Below, in pieces: positions 16,246 through 25,621 of a DNA stretch of 64,000 nt. The notes under the pieces were generated by a model, which was not told the origin of the DNA, did no database searches, and worked only from the letters and a program-made list of their open reading frames with translations. Source of the stretch: Kribbella soli. GTDB taxonomy: Bacteria > Actinomycetota > Actinomycetes > Propionibacteriales > Kribbellaceae. The stretch spans positions 310,001-374,000 of the forward strand of contig NZ_SJJZ01000002.1 of the NCBI RefSeq assembly GCF_004331345.1, given 5' to 3'. Made by a program: the position numbers and the translations under genes. Numbering within the stretch: position 1 is the first letter of the stretch; every line of letters starts with the position of its first letter.

Positions 16246-16985
16246 TGATCACCGTGCAGTTCCATCCCAATTGGCCGCATGGCGCGCGGACGGTCATCGA
16301 GTCGATGGCCGCGGACGGGGTGTATCGGTCGCAGTTCGCGACGGGCATCTCCAACGGCGGACTGACGGCGTTCCGCGGGGGAGACCGGTGGGAGTGGGAG
16401 AGCCGGTTGTTCTCCGGGCGGTACGACGACCAACCGGAACTGGACCGGCCCATCTACGGGGTGTGGAACCGGCAGCGTGACGTGTACGGCGGAGCGATCC
16501 GCTTCGGGTCGTCGTACCTCCGGCTCAAACCCGAGGCGATCGAGCGGGCGACGTTCTGCTTCCCGGACTCCGCCCGCGATCCGGCCGATGTCGGCGACCG
16601 GAGGGTCCTGCCGCACTTGTGTCAGCTGGCCGACGAGGCACGTCTCGACGACCTGGACGACTACGTCGAAGCGCATGTCCACGGCGCGCTGAGCCTCGCC
16701 ACCGACGTCGAGGCAGTGGTCCTGGACCCGTCGTTCGTGAGCACACCCGTCGAGGACGCCGCCCGCGAACTCGGCTGCCCGATCGAGTACCACCCGGGCT
16801 TTCGCGCAACCCCGGCCACCTTCGATCCGGCGTACCGCGGCCCAGAGATCGTCGACCTCGCCCGCTCGCTCGGCCCGGAACTCACCCCCGACCTGCTCGG
16901 CCGCGCGGCCGGCGCGCATCCGGCGCAGTCGATCAAGTACGTCTGGCACTACCTCGCGCGCTACGGCCGTCAGCTCACCAGCTGA
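16245..16985 (+). CDS. DUF3626 domain-containing protein
   Basis: 246 residues from ATG 16245, which shares one base with the NUDIX stop. Motifs QFHPNWP at the N-terminus, GGLTAFRGGDRWEWESRLF, LKPEAIERATFCFPDS, VEAHVHG and EYHPGFRA match DUF3626 proteins. The conserved histidines suggest a metal- or nucleotide-binding site, but no activity is established for the family. Its last 16 bp overlap the convergent sigma-factor gene. Confidence 0.85.
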   Translation: MITVQFHPNWPHGARTVIESMAADGVYRSQFATGISNGGLTAFRGGDRWEWESRLFSGRYDDQPELDRPIYGVWNRQRDVYGGAIRFGSSYLRLKPEAIERATFCFPDSARDPADVGDRRVLPHLCQLADEARLDDLDDYVEAHVHGALSLATDVEAVVLDPSFVSTPVEDAARELGCPIEYHPGFRATPATFDPAYRGPEIVDLARSLGPELTPDLLGRAAGAHPAQSIKYVWHYLARYGRQLTS

Positions 16986-18196
16986 TCGCGACGACGGCTC
17001 AGGTACGCGACCTCGGCAGTGTTCTCGGCCAGCTCGATCGCTGCGTCGTAGGCGGCCCGCGACTCCTGACTGCGGCCGAGCCGCCGGAGCAGGTCGGCGC
17101 GCGCGGCGTGGTACGCGTGGTACCCGGACAGCTTGTCGTCCAGCCGATCGATCGTCGCCAGCGCGACCTCGGGACCGTCGAGCTCGGCGACCGCGATCGC
17201 GCGGTTGAGGGCAACGATCGGTGAGCGGTCGACGCGGACGAGTTGGTCGTAGAGCGCCACGACCTGCGACCAGTCGGTGTCGGCCGCGTCGCGGGCCGAC
17301 GTGTGGACGGCGTTGATCGCCGCGAGGATCTGATAGCGGCCCGGAGGCTGCCGGGTCGCGAGGCGCTCGCGGACGAGACGGTGGCCCTCGGCAACCAGCG
17401 CCGTGTCCCAGGCGCCGCGGTCCTGGTCGCGCAGGGAGATCAGTTCACCGGTCGCCGAAACCCGTGCGGTACGCCGGGCCTCGATGAGGAGCATCAGCGC
17501 GAGCAGGCCGGCGACCTCGCCGTCGTCCGGCAGCAGCGCCCGGATCAGCCGGGTGAGCCGAATCGCCTCCGCGGTCAGCTCCTGCCGGACGGGATCGGTG
17601 TCGGGGCCGGTCGCCAGATAGCCCTCGTTGAAGACGAGAAACAGCACCGCGAGTACGCCGGACACGCGTCCCGGAAGGTCCTCCGCGGCCGGGACCCGGT
17701 ACGGGATCTTGGCCGCTTTGATCTTCGCCTTCGCGCGGGTGATCCGCTGACCCATCGCGGTCTCCTGGACCAGGAACCCACGGGCGATCTCCGGCACGGT
17801 CAGGCCGCCGATCATCCGCAGCGTCAGCGCCACCCGGGTCTCCATCGCGAGCGCCGGGTGGCAACAGGTGAAGATCAGCCGGAGCCGCTCGTCGTCGATC
17901 ACGCCGAGAGGCTCGGGCGGTTCGTCGTACGACATCTGAGCCTCCTTCTGCTTGTCGTCACGTTTGCTCTCGCGCCGGATCCGGTCGATCGCCCTGCGGT
18001 TGGCGGTCGTGGTCAGCCAGGCGCCGGGGTTGGGCGGTACGCCGTCCGCGGGCCAGCGCTCGACCGCCGTCGCGAACGCCTCGGCGGCCGCCTCCTCGGC
18101 GATGTCGAGGTCACCGAACCGCCTGGTCAGCGAGGCGACCACCCGCGCCCATTCCTCGTGGTGGACCCGGGTGATCGCTTCCTGGACGTCGCTCAC
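16970..18196 (-). CDS. ECF-type RNA polymerase sigma factor with C-terminal DUF6596
   Basis: 408 residues from GTG 18196; the frame extends 11 codons further but the GTG overlaps the upstream stop as GTGA. Region 2: TRRFGDLDIAEEAAAEAF and GAWLTTTANRRAIDRIRR; region 4: ALTLRMIGGLTVPEIARGF. The long C-terminal part is a TPR-like DUF6596 domain (LLLIEARRTAR, DRGAWD, RYQILAAINAVH). Members of this ECF group are usually encoded beside a YciI (DGPF) protein, as here, and appear to be controlled without a classical anti-sigma factor. The target promoters are not visible. Confidence 0.92.
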   Translation of the reverse strand: MSDVQEAITRVHHEEWARVVASLTRRFGDLDIAEEAAAEAFATAVERWPADGVPPNPGAWLTTTANRRAIDRIRRESKRDDKQKEAQMSYDEPPEPLGVIDDERLRLIFTCCHPALAMETRVALTLRMIGGLTVPEIARGFLVQETAMGQRITRAKAKIKAAKIPYRVPAAEDLPGRVSGVLAVLFLVFNEGYLATGPDTDPVRQELTAEAIRLTRLIRALLPDDGEVAGLLALMLLIEARRTARVSATGELISLRDQDRGAWDTALVAEGHRLVRERLATRQPPGRYQILAAINAVHTSARDAADTDWSQVVALYDQLVRVDRSPIVALNRAIAVAELDGPEVALATIDRLDDKLSGYHAYHAARADLLRRLGRSQESRAAYDAAIELAENTAEVAYLSRRRDQLVS

Positions 18197-18519
18197 AGGA
18201 ACGGCCGCACCTCGAGCCGGCGGTTGCACGCCTTCGACGCCGCAGCGGCGAGCTTCAGCGCCACGTCGAGGTCCGGTGCCTCGAACACCCAGAAGCCGGC
18301 CATGTGCTCCTTCGACTCCAGGTACGGCCCGTCGGTGAAGATCGGCTCGCCGTCGCCCCGGGCGTCGATCACGGTGGCGTCGCTGGGGGCGCTGAGGCCA
18401 CCCGCGAACACCCAGTGCCCACCCGCCACCAGCTGCTCGTTGAACGCGTCGATCGCCGCGTCCTCGTCCGCAGTCGACGACCCGGTCCGGTTGTCAATCA
18501 CAGAAATCAGATACTGCAT
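18193..18519 (-). CDS. YciI family protein (DGPF domain)
   Basis: 108 residues from ATG 18519, selected because GGAG lies 7-10 nt upstream; an in-frame GTG start 14 codons earlier lacks this. FTDGPYLESKEHMAGFWV is the DGPF/YCII signature. The protein belongs to the dimeric alpha/beta barrel family. Translationally coupled to the DUF6596 sigma factor, whose activity it may modulate (a family association, not shown here). Confidence 0.9.
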   Translation of the reverse strand: MQYLISVIDNRTGSSTADEDAAIDAFNEQLVAGGHWVFAGGLSAPSDATVIDARGDGEPIFTDGPYLESKEHMAGFWVFEAPDLDVALKLAAAASKACNRRLEVRPFL

Positions 18520-18610
18520 GACGATCTCCAGTCCACTCTGCTCAACCCTGCCTACACCCACCCAACGAACCCCACCCCGCCATTCCTACACACCCCACCA
18601 CATTTTCCTG

Positions 18611-20140
18611 TCACAGTTGGTGGAGGCGGATGTTCGCGTACGTCGGGGGCGTGCGGGTCAGGTCGAGGGCTTCACCGGTCGCGGAAATGTACAGACCGGG
18701 ACGGTGCCGGCGCAGGCGGACGGTCCCACCGCGCCAGTCGTCGAAGAGATACACCCTGTTCTCCTTACGCAGCCTGGCGGTCCCCTCGCGCACGCCGTAT
18801 GCCCGAACCGCGTAATCCCGGTTCCACGGCCCGTCCGCCGCGGCCGGGGCTGCTTCCGGTACGTCGTTCCGAAACCGGACGTGCTCGTCGTCGATGCACT
18901 CGAGGTACGCCGGACGTCCCGCATCGTCGAGATCGCGGAACCGGAACCGCTCGTCGTTCTCGATCATGAACTCGAGGGGACCGACGAATCGCGCCGGATG
19001 CCGGGTACCGCCCCGGACCAGGACGCCACGATCTTCTTCCACCTCGAACACGACCTGGTCGGTCCCGCTCCCGCTGTAGTTCCCCGCCAAACCGGCCAAC
19101 GATCCAGCGGACACCTCCGGGGGAGGGCCGACCTTTCGCGGCGTGCGGTGCGGGACAACCTCGCGGAAGATCTCCGCAGCGAGCTCCCACTGGAACGGAT
19201 GCGCAGTCGAATTGGTCAGTACGACGACGCCGATCCGCGCGTCCGGCGCCCAGTAGATGTCCGACAGAAACCCGAATCCACCACCGCCATGCCCGCGCAC
19301 AGGGATCCCGTGCGCACGGGTGACCGCGATCCCAAGCCCGTACCCCCGCTCGCGCCCCGTCAGTCGATACATCTCGGCCAGGTGCACAGGATCGCCCAAC
19401 TGGAACTGCATGAACCGGCACGAGTCGTTCACACTCGTGTACAGCCCACCCGCAGCAACCATCGGAACCCGCACCGGGATCCGCGGGTAGCCCGTGGAAT
19501 GCCCGATCGCCCGATCCTTTTCGCGCTGGATCTCCGCCGCGTTGAACGTCGTACGGGTCAACCCCAGTGGTTCGAACAATGTCCGGCGTACGAACCGGTC
19601 GAACGGCAACCCACTGCGCCGCTGAAGAATGTAGCCGGCCAGATCTATCCCGAGATTCGAATACTGGAAGTGGTGGCCGACAGGAAACCGCAACCACGTG
19701 TCGTAGATGCTGCGGCAATGCGCCTCGAACGACTCCCGGCCGACGAGATAGCTCGAACCAACCGGCGCCTCGTGCGTGAATCCAGCGGTGTGATTGAGAA
19801 GATGCCGCAGCGTGATCACGCGCTCAGGGCGAGCCTCGAAGGAACTGTTGAGACGAATCTCCGGCAGATATTCGACGATCGGAACGTCAAGGTCGACCAG
19901 ACCATCCTGGACCGCGAGGAGAACCGCCGTCGCGGTGTACATCTTCGAACACGACTGGACGCCGAACATCGTCTCCGGAGTAACCGGCTCCCCGCCGCCG
20001 GCCCGCGTACTCCCGAACCCGGCCGACCACAGCATCGACGTCCCATCACAGATCCCGACCGCAATCCCCGGAACCCGATGCTCCTCCAACAGCCCAGCCA
20101 CACGCCGCCGCAGCCCCGCCACCACCTGCTTACTCAGCAC
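18611..20140 (-). CDS. serine hydrolase, beta-lactamase class C / D-aminopeptidase-like
   Basis: 509 residues. Catalytic SxxK is SCSK at residues 63-66 (VQSCSKMYTA), the YSN motif is at 160-162, and HGGGGFG provides the third motif in place of KTG. A C-terminal domain of about 150 residues (from near GNYSGSGTD) is a lipocalin-like beta-barrel, as in DUF3471-type beta-lactamase-like hydrolases. No signal peptide is seen, so it may act in the cytosol on peptides or esters. It is single and on the same strand as the ABC genes, 45 bp downstream. Confidence 0.88.
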   Translation of the reverse strand: MLSKQVVAGLRRRVAGLLEEHRVPGIAVGICDGTSMLWSAGFGSTRAGGGEPVTPETMFGVQSCSKMYTATAVLLAVQDGLVDLDVPIVEYLPEIRLNSSFEARPERVITLRHLLNHTAGFTHEAPVGSSYLVGRESFEAHCRSIYDTWLRFPVGHHFQYSNLGIDLAGYILQRRSGLPFDRFVRRTLFEPLGLTRTTFNAAEIQREKDRAIGHSTGYPRIPVRVPMVAAGGLYTSVNDSCRFMQFQLGDPVHLAEMYRLTGRERGYGLGIAVTRAHGIPVRGHGGGGFGFLSDIYWAPDARIGVVVLTNSTAHPFQWELAAEIFREVVPHRTPRKVGPPPEVSAGSLAGLAGNYSGSGTDQVVFEVEEDRGVLVRGGTRHPARFVGPLEFMIENDERFRFRDLDDAGRPAYLECIDDEHVRFRNDVPEAAPAAADGPWNRDYAVRAYGVREGTARLRKENRVYLFDDWRGGTVRLRRHRPGLYISATGEALDLTRTPPTYANIRLHQL

Positions 20141-20185
20141 GTCACGTTTCTACAGCCCACGAGGCCCACGGGACAGGTTCTCGGT

Positions 20186-21943
20186 TTATGGGTTCTGGGT
20201 TTCCGCGTGCCAGGTCTGCCAGAGCCGGCCGTAGACGCGTCCTGCGCTGACGAGTTCGTCGTGACTGCCGAGCTCGACGAGTTCACCGTCTTCCATGACC
20301 GCGATCCTGTCGGCGTCGTGCGCCGTCTGCAGGCGATGGGCGATCGCGATCACGGTGCGACCCTTGAGGACACCGGCCAGCGACTGCTCGGTTTGCCGTG
20401 CGGTCTTGGGGTCGAGGAGCGCGGTGGCTTCGTCCAGGATCAGGGTGTGCGGATCCGCCAGGACGACGCGTGCCAGCGAGAGCTGCTGGGCGCCGGCATC
20501 GTCGAGTTCGGTGTCGTCGCCGACCTCGGTGTCCAGTCCTTGCGGCAGGTCCTCCCACCACATGGCTCCGACCGCGGCGAGCGCGGCGTACAACTCCTCG
20601 TCCGTCGCGTCCGGTTTCGCGATCAGCAGGTTGTCCCGCACGGTGTCGTGGAAGACGTGATGATCTTGGGTGATCAGTACGACGTGTTCGCGGAGTTGGT
20701 CGGGCGGCAGATCGGCAACCGGCGTACCGCCGATGGTCACCGACCCGGTGTGCGGGCGGTCAAGACCGGCGAGCAGACGTGCGAGGGTTGATTTTCCAGC
20801 TCCGGAAGTGCCGACGATGGCCAGGCGTTCTCCAGGCTGCACCACGAGGTCGATTCCCTGAAGTACGTCGCGGACGCCCGTGTAGCTGTAGTGCGCGTTG
20901 TCTACCCGGATCCGGTCGCCGTCGGCGTTCGGGACCGCGGTCGGCTCGGCGTCCGTCGTCGGGACATCCGCCAGGCCCTCGACACGGGCGTAGGAGGCAC
21001 CGGCGCCTTGTAGCTGCTCGATCCAGAGCATCAGCGTGTCGAGCGGGCCGACGAGCTGGCGAAGGTACACCGTCGCAGTCACCACGACTCCGAGGCTGAC
21101 CAGATCCTTGGTGTACAAGGCGCCGCCGACCAGAAGGACTCCCACCACCGGGAGCGCCAGCGACACCTCCGCCCACGGAAACAGGACCGTCCGCAACCAC
21201 AATGCGCCCAGGCGTGCGGAGCGGGCTCGGGTGACGGCGGCCTCTGTGGCCTCTGTCCGGCGACGCTCCAGTCCGAGAAGTTCGACCGTACGGGCGCCTT
21301 TGGCAGTGCTGGCGACGACGTCGGCCATGTCTGCACCAGTCGCCGCAACGGCCAGGTAGGCCGGCCGCGCGCGTCGTACGTACCAGCGCACCGCCGCTCC
21401 GACACCGAGCAAGGACACGAGTCCGCACAGCCCGAGCCGCAGGTCCAGGGCGAGCACCGCAACGATGAGGAACAGCGCGTGGACGAGCGCCACGAGAACC
21501 TCAGGCACGGCCGAGCGCAAGGTGAAGGCAACCACCGCGGCATCCGTGCTTCCCCGAGAGATCAGATCGCCGGCCGGAAGATGGTCTGCCACGCGTGGAG
21601 GCAGCGCCAGCGTCCGCCGCAAGAATCGTTCCCGAACACGCGCCGCCGTACGTTCGCCGAACCGGTACCCGATCTTGAGCGCCCACCACGCCAGCACCGT
21701 CTGCACGACGGTGAACAGCAGAGCGCCGAACGCAAGACGGTCGACCGCGCTGAGCACGTCCCCGGAGCCCGATTGGATCGTGTCGATGATGCGGCCGAGC
21801 AGCCACGGACCGATCAACCCCGCCGCCGACGCGAGCCCGTTGACCAGGACAAGGCCGACCACGGTACGTCGCTCCGCGCGGAGGTCACGTCGCGCCGCAG
21901 CGCGGACTTCGGCGGGCTCGGCGACCGGCAGCTGGTTGATCAT
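20186..21943 (-). CDS. ABC exporter half-transporter, catalytic Walker A/B subunit
   Basis: 585 residues: six-helix type I exporter domain (about residues 25-310) and a nucleotide-binding domain. Walker A GTSGAGKS at 378-385, Q-loop Gln426, Walker B LILDE at 501-505 and switch His536 are intact, but the signature is degenerate (LDDAGAQQL at 480-488 in place of LSGGQ). It overlaps the upstream ABC gene by 4 bp. Together they should form a heterodimer with a single working ATP site, exporting a drug, peptide or lipid. Confidence 0.92.
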   Translation of the reverse strand: MINQLPVAEPAEVRAAARRDLRAERRTVVGLVLVNGLASAAGLIGPWLLGRIIDTIQSGSGDVLSAVDRLAFGALLFTVVQTVLAWWALKIGYRFGERTAARVRERFLRRTLALPPRVADHLPAGDLISRGSTDAAVVAFTLRSAVPEVLVALVHALFLIVAVLALDLRLGLCGLVSLLGVGAAVRWYVRRARPAYLAVAATGADMADVVASTAKGARTVELLGLERRRTEATEAAVTRARSARLGALWLRTVLFPWAEVSLALPVVGVLLVGGALYTKDLVSLGVVVTATVYLRQLVGPLDTLMLWIEQLQGAGASYARVEGLADVPTTDAEPTAVPNADGDRIRVDNAHYSYTGVRDVLQGIDLVVQPGERLAIVGTSGAGKSTLARLLAGLDRPHTGSVTIGGTPVADLPPDQLREHVVLITQDHHVFHDTVRDNLLIAKPDATDEELYAALAAVGAMWWEDLPQGLDTEVGDDTELDDAGAQQLSLARVVLADPHTLILDEATALLDPKTARQTEQSLAGVLKGRTVIAIAHRLQTAHDADRIAVMEDGELVELGSHDELVSAGRVYGRLWQTWHAETQNP

Positions 21944-23712
21944 CGGTCGTCCTGCGCACGGGAGACGAGGTCGCGATAGTACGCATCGCTGCGCAGAAGG
22001 TCCGCGTGTGTCCCGACCGACAACGTCTTGCCGTCGACGAGCACGACGACCTCGTCGGCGCGGTCCAGCACGAGTGGCGACGACGTCGTGATCACCGTTG
22101 TCGTGTCGCGCCGCGCTTCGCGGATCCGGTCGATCATGACCGCCTCGGTGTTCGCGTCGACCGCAGACGTCGGTTCGACGGCGAGCAGAACGTCGGGCGC
22201 GGCATAGACAGCACGGGCGAGCCGGATCCGCTGCCGTTGCCCGCCGGACAGATCACTCCCGCCCGCGGCGACCGTCGCGTCCAGACCGCCAGGAAGCGCC
22301 TCCACAACATCCTCGGCTACAGCGACTCGGAGAGCCGCGCGAATCCGACTGTCATCAGGCTCGAGACGCCCCGCAACAATGTCGCGAACCGTGCCGGCGA
22401 AGACCTCGGCATCGTTGTCGGCAACAACCAACCGCCGTCGGAACTCTTCACGCGCGACGTCATCGATCGGCACCCCTGCCCACGTCGCACTCGCGTCGGC
22501 ATCGGTGTTCAGTTGGCCCAACCGCTCGATCACGGTCCTCGTCTCCGCCGGCCGGGCAGCAACCAGAGCCGTCAACAGGCCGGGACGAACGATCACTCCC
22601 GAGGCAGGGTCGGCCAAGGGGCCGGAGCCGCTCGGGATGACCCCGTCCACTCGCTGGTCGTCGCGGGCGGCGGGCAGGTTGAGCAGGTCGATGATTCGTT
22701 GCCCGGCCACGCGAGCGCGGGCGATGTCGCCACCACCCTCGATGAAGGCGGACACAGGAACGACGAGTACGGCGACGTACCCGTAGACGGCGACGACATC
22801 ACCGATCGTGATGGCTCCGGTGGCCGCCATCCGCGCCGACAACCACACGACCGCGGCCAGAAACAGCGCCGGCAAACCGGTCGACAACGCGCCGACCCAG
22901 CTCGCGGGTCCGGCGACGCGGTAGCCGTGCCCCACCAGTCCCTGCGACTGCTGCTCGTAGCGCTCGGCGACGAAGCCCTTCCCACCAAGGCCGTTGAGCA
23001 CGCGAAGCCCGGCCAACACATCGACCAGGCGAGTCGTCAACCGTCCCTGGTGCACGCGGTACTCGCCGCCGGTACGTTCGATGCGCTGCAGGAACGGTCC
23101 GACCGCGACGGCAAGCAGCGGAACCCCGGCGAGTACCACCGCGGCCAGCAGGGGCGAAGTGGTGAACAGTACGACGGCAACAACGGCGTACGCGACGACC
23201 GCGCCAACGCCAGGACCGGCGACGGTCAACGCCATCGCGACCGTGTACACGTCGGCGATGCCGACCGTCACGACCTCGCCCGTGCTGACGCGCCCCGGCA
23301 ACGAGGCGCCCAAGCGAGACGTGTGCCCGACGGCGGCTCGGACTGCGCGGAACGATGCGTCCATCCGGACCTTGGTCATCGTTCGATGCCGTGCGATACC
23401 CAGCAGCGCGTTCAGGACGCTGACGGCCAGCAGCACCGCTGCCCACCTGACCAGGGCGCCGGTATCGCGGGCCACAAGTCCTTCATCAACGGCCCGGGAC
23501 AGCACCCACGGAGGCACCGCGAGGCCAACCATCCAGAGAGTGCCCAGCACTCCGCCCAACGCGATCCGTCGGGACTGCGACCGCGCGAGCCAGAAGAGGA
23601 AGCGGAACGGGCCGGCGAGATCGTTGGCGGTTGCCGGGTTGCCCGTTTCGCTCGTCCGGTCCAGCCACGCGCGGATGCGCGCCGTACGCCGCCGTGCACC
23701 GTCGCGCGTCAT
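21940..23712 (-). CDS. ABC exporter half-transporter, degenerate nucleotide-binding subunit
   Basis: 590 residues with an exporter transmembrane domain (about residues 45-330). The nucleotide-binding domain has a canonical LSGGQRQRIRLARAV signature (488-492), but Walker A is gone (RPGLLTALVAARP in its place, no GKS/T), Walker B is LLAVE (Asp replaced by Val512, Glu513 kept), the Q-loop Gln is replaced and the switch His is Ser (TTSSPL). Its role must be structural, providing the signature motif to the partner's ATP site. First gene of the two-gene operon. A fall in function would be unlikely, given the intact reading frame and signature. Confidence 0.92.
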   Translation of the reverse strand: MTRDGARRRTARIRAWLDRTSETGNPATANDLAGPFRFLFWLARSQSRRIALGGVLGTLWMVGLAVPPWVLSRAVDEGLVARDTGALVRWAAVLLAVSVLNALLGIARHRTMTKVRMDASFRAVRAAVGHTSRLGASLPGRVSTGEVVTVGIADVYTVAMALTVAGPGVGAVVAYAVVAVVLFTTSPLLAAVVLAGVPLLAVAVGPFLQRIERTGGEYRVHQGRLTTRLVDVLAGLRVLNGLGGKGFVAERYEQQSQGLVGHGYRVAGPASWVGALSTGLPALFLAAVVWLSARMAATGAITIGDVVAVYGYVAVLVVPVSAFIEGGGDIARARVAGQRIIDLLNLPAARDDQRVDGVIPSGSGPLADPASGVIVRPGLLTALVAARPAETRTVIERLGQLNTDADASATWAGVPIDDVAREEFRRRLVVADNDAEVFAGTVRDIVAGRLEPDDSRIRAALRVAVAEDVVEALPGGLDATVAAGGSDLSGGQRQRIRLARAVYAAPDVLLAVEPTSAVDANTEAVMIDRIREARRDTTTVITTSSPLVLDRADEVVVLVDGKTLSVGTHADLLRSDAYYRDLVSRAQDDR

Positions 23713-23769
23713 CGCATCACCCTATCGTGGTTTGTGATCGCCTTCACAAGGGGGAGTGGCTATCCTCGG

Positions 23770-24120
23770 GTGGTGCAATCAGTCCCGCAGTACCGTGGCG
23801 ACGACTTCTACTGCGATGTGGCGATTCCTGATCCGGGCAGCCTCGATGTTGTGCACGAGGACGAACTGGTGCTGGCGTTTCATCACACCCGGCCGTTCTG
23901 GACGAACCACATCGTCATCGTGCCGAAGCGACACATCGCCTCGTTGACCACGGTGAGTTCGGCTGACGAGCACGTCATACGTCGGTTGCTCGAGGTCGTG
24001 CAAGCAATCGCCGCCGAGACCGAGCGAACCACCGGGGCAGCCGCGGTGCTGACCAATCTAGGGGAATACCAAGATTCCAAGCACTTACACATCCACGTGC
24101 ACAGTGGGCCTCGACGCTGA
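23770..24120 (+). CDS. HIT family protein
   Basis: 116 residues from one of two adjacent GTG codons (23770 or 23773); the frame is open upstream but reads antisense through the ABC gene. The histidine triad is HLHIHVHSG near the C-terminus, preceded by NHIVIVPKRHIASL, standard for HIT nucleotide hydrolases or transferases such as Hint. Likely a purine-nucleoside phosphoramidase-type enzyme in the cytosol. GGGGGAG upstream may be its ribosome binding site. Confidence 0.88.
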   Translation: MVQSVPQYRGDDFYCDVAIPDPGSLDVVHEDELVLAFHHTRPFWTNHIVIVPKRHIASLTTVSSADEHVIRRLLEVVQAIAAETERTTGAAAVLTNLGEYQDSKHLHIHVHSGPRR

Positions 24121-24125
24121 GCGAT

Positions 24126-24857
24126 TCAGGGGCGGGAGGCAACGATGTGCAGGAACAGCGGAATCCGGTACCACTTGTTCGCGGGATCATCGGAGGCGTG
24201 TTCCCGGAGTCGCTCGATCACCAGACCCGCGTCCGCGAGGGCCTCGGTGTAGGTCTGCAGCGGCCGGTGAATTCCGTAGTACGTCATCGACAGACCGTCC
24301 CGGTTGCGCGTGTTGGTGTAATGCCTGGCTTCGGTGTAGGAATCCGGGATGAGGTACGGCGGATTCGGGCCGGCCGCATCTCGGTCGAAATCGCCGGCTG
24401 AATTGAGTGGGTGCACGATCGCCATCACCAGTTTGCCGCCGACGGCGAGAATTCGGCCGATCTCCGCGACCGCCGGTACGACGTTGTCGATGTCGTGCAA
24501 ACTCATGAACGCCACGGCGCAGTCAGCAGCCGCATCCGGCACGGGGAGGTTCACGGCGTCAGCAACAACGGCCGGTACCGGTTCCTCGGGGTGCGTCGCC
24601 GCAGAGCGAATCATGGTCGACGACCGATCAACCGCCAGAACGCGATGTCCTCGCGCCCGCAGTTCACGGCTGACCCGCCCCTCGCCGGCACCGACGTCAA
24701 CGGTGAGCCGCCCGGGCGGCGGAATCAACGGCAGAAAAGCCAACTTGTGGCTGCTGTAGCTGTCGAGCCCTCGTCTGCTCCACTTGATCCACGCCCCGGC
24801 ATTGGCATCCCAGCCGTCAGCCAACGGCGAGTCGCCCTGCCGCCCCTCGGATCGCAT
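24126..24857 (-). CDS. class I SAM-dependent methyltransferase
   Basis: 243 residues. Motif I is VDVGAGEGRVSREL, motif II LAVDRSS, the acceptor region LPVPDAAADCAVAFMSLHDI, and post-motif GGKLVMAIVHPLNSAGDF. The HPLNSAG segment and the W-containing N-terminus match a widespread actinobacterial small-molecule methyltransferase group. Target unknown. Convergent with the HIT gene, 5 bp between stops. Confidence 0.88.
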   Translation of the reverse strand: MRSEGRQGDSPLADGWDANAGAWIKWSRRGLDSYSSHKLAFLPLIPPPGRLTVDVGAGEGRVSRELRARGHRVLAVDRSSTMIRSAATHPEEPVPAVVADAVNLPVPDAAADCAVAFMSLHDIDNVVPAVAEIGRILAVGGKLVMAIVHPLNSAGDFDRDAAGPNPPYLIPDSYTEARHYTNTRNRDGLSMTYYGIHRPLQTYTEALADAGLVIERLREHASDDPANKWYRIPLFLHIVASRP

Positions 24858-24958
24858 TGCGGCAGCCTATACGCCGAAAAGCATGTGCGTGATCGCTCTG
24901 GATTGCGCTTGGATCGGGTTGTGTCGATGGACAACTGTGAAGGCGGAGTGACTGCACG

Positions 24959-25621
24959 ATGAGGTCTTATCCACCCCTCGCCGTGCGCGTCAGCACACCA
25001 AAGCTGGAGCTGCGTGGCGCCACGGACGACCTGTTGGACGAGCTCGCCGAGGTCGTGCGCGCGGGCAAGACCCACGCCGACCCGCTGCCGTACGACGACC
25101 CGATCTCGCTCTACGAGCCCGATCCCGACCTGCGGGTGGCCAAGTGGCTGCAGGCGATCTGGCGGGGCAGGGCGAGGGTCGAGGCCGACGCCTGGCGGCT
25201 GTACTTCGTGGTCGTGGTCGACGGTGAGCCAGTCGGCATGCAGGACCTGTGCGGAGTGAGGTTTTCTACTTTCGGGACATTCACGACGTTCTCCTGGCTG
25301 TCTGCCGATCACCGCGGCCGCGGGCTCGGACGTGAGATGCGGTCAGCGATCCTGCACCTCGGATTCGATGGGCTCGGGGCAAAGGAAGCGAGCAGCGACG
25401 CCTTCGTGGACAACCACGCCTCGAACGCGATCTCGCGAGAGCTCGGCTACGAGCCCAACGGCTCGGACTGGGACACCAGACAAGGCGAATCAGCCCTCAT
25501 CAACCGCTGGCGCCTGACCAGAGAAAACTGGGAACCGCGCCGCAGAAACGACATCCAACTCCACAACCTCGAGGCGTGCCGGGCATTCCTGTCTTTGTCG
25601 GACGCTGAGCGTCGTGTCTGA
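24959..25621 (+). CDS. GNAT family N-acetyltransferase
   Basis: 220 residues. The acetyl-CoA loop is HRGRGLGREMRSAIL (motif A, RGxGxG), preceded by the FTTFSWLS strand and followed by SNAISRELGYEPNG, the motif B region. Substrate cannot be inferred. The gene overlaps the following methyltransferase by 8 bp, so both may be made from one mRNA. Confidence 0.88.
   Translation: MRSYPPLAVRVSTPKLELRGATDDLLDELAEVVRAGKTHADPLPYDDPISLYEPDPDLRVAKWLQAIWRGRARVEADAWRLYFVVVVDGEPVGMQDLCGVRFSTFGTFTTFSWLSADHRGRGLGREMRSAILHLGFDGLGAKEASSDAFVDNHASNAISRELGYEPNGSDWDTRQGESALINRWRLTRENWEPRRRNDIQLHNLEACRAFLSLSDAERRV

Noticed and set aside
17243..20791. 1182-codon plus-strand frame over the sigma factor, YciI and serine hydrolase genes
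   Set aside because: Typical of high-GC antisense frames; all recognisable motifs are on the minus strand.
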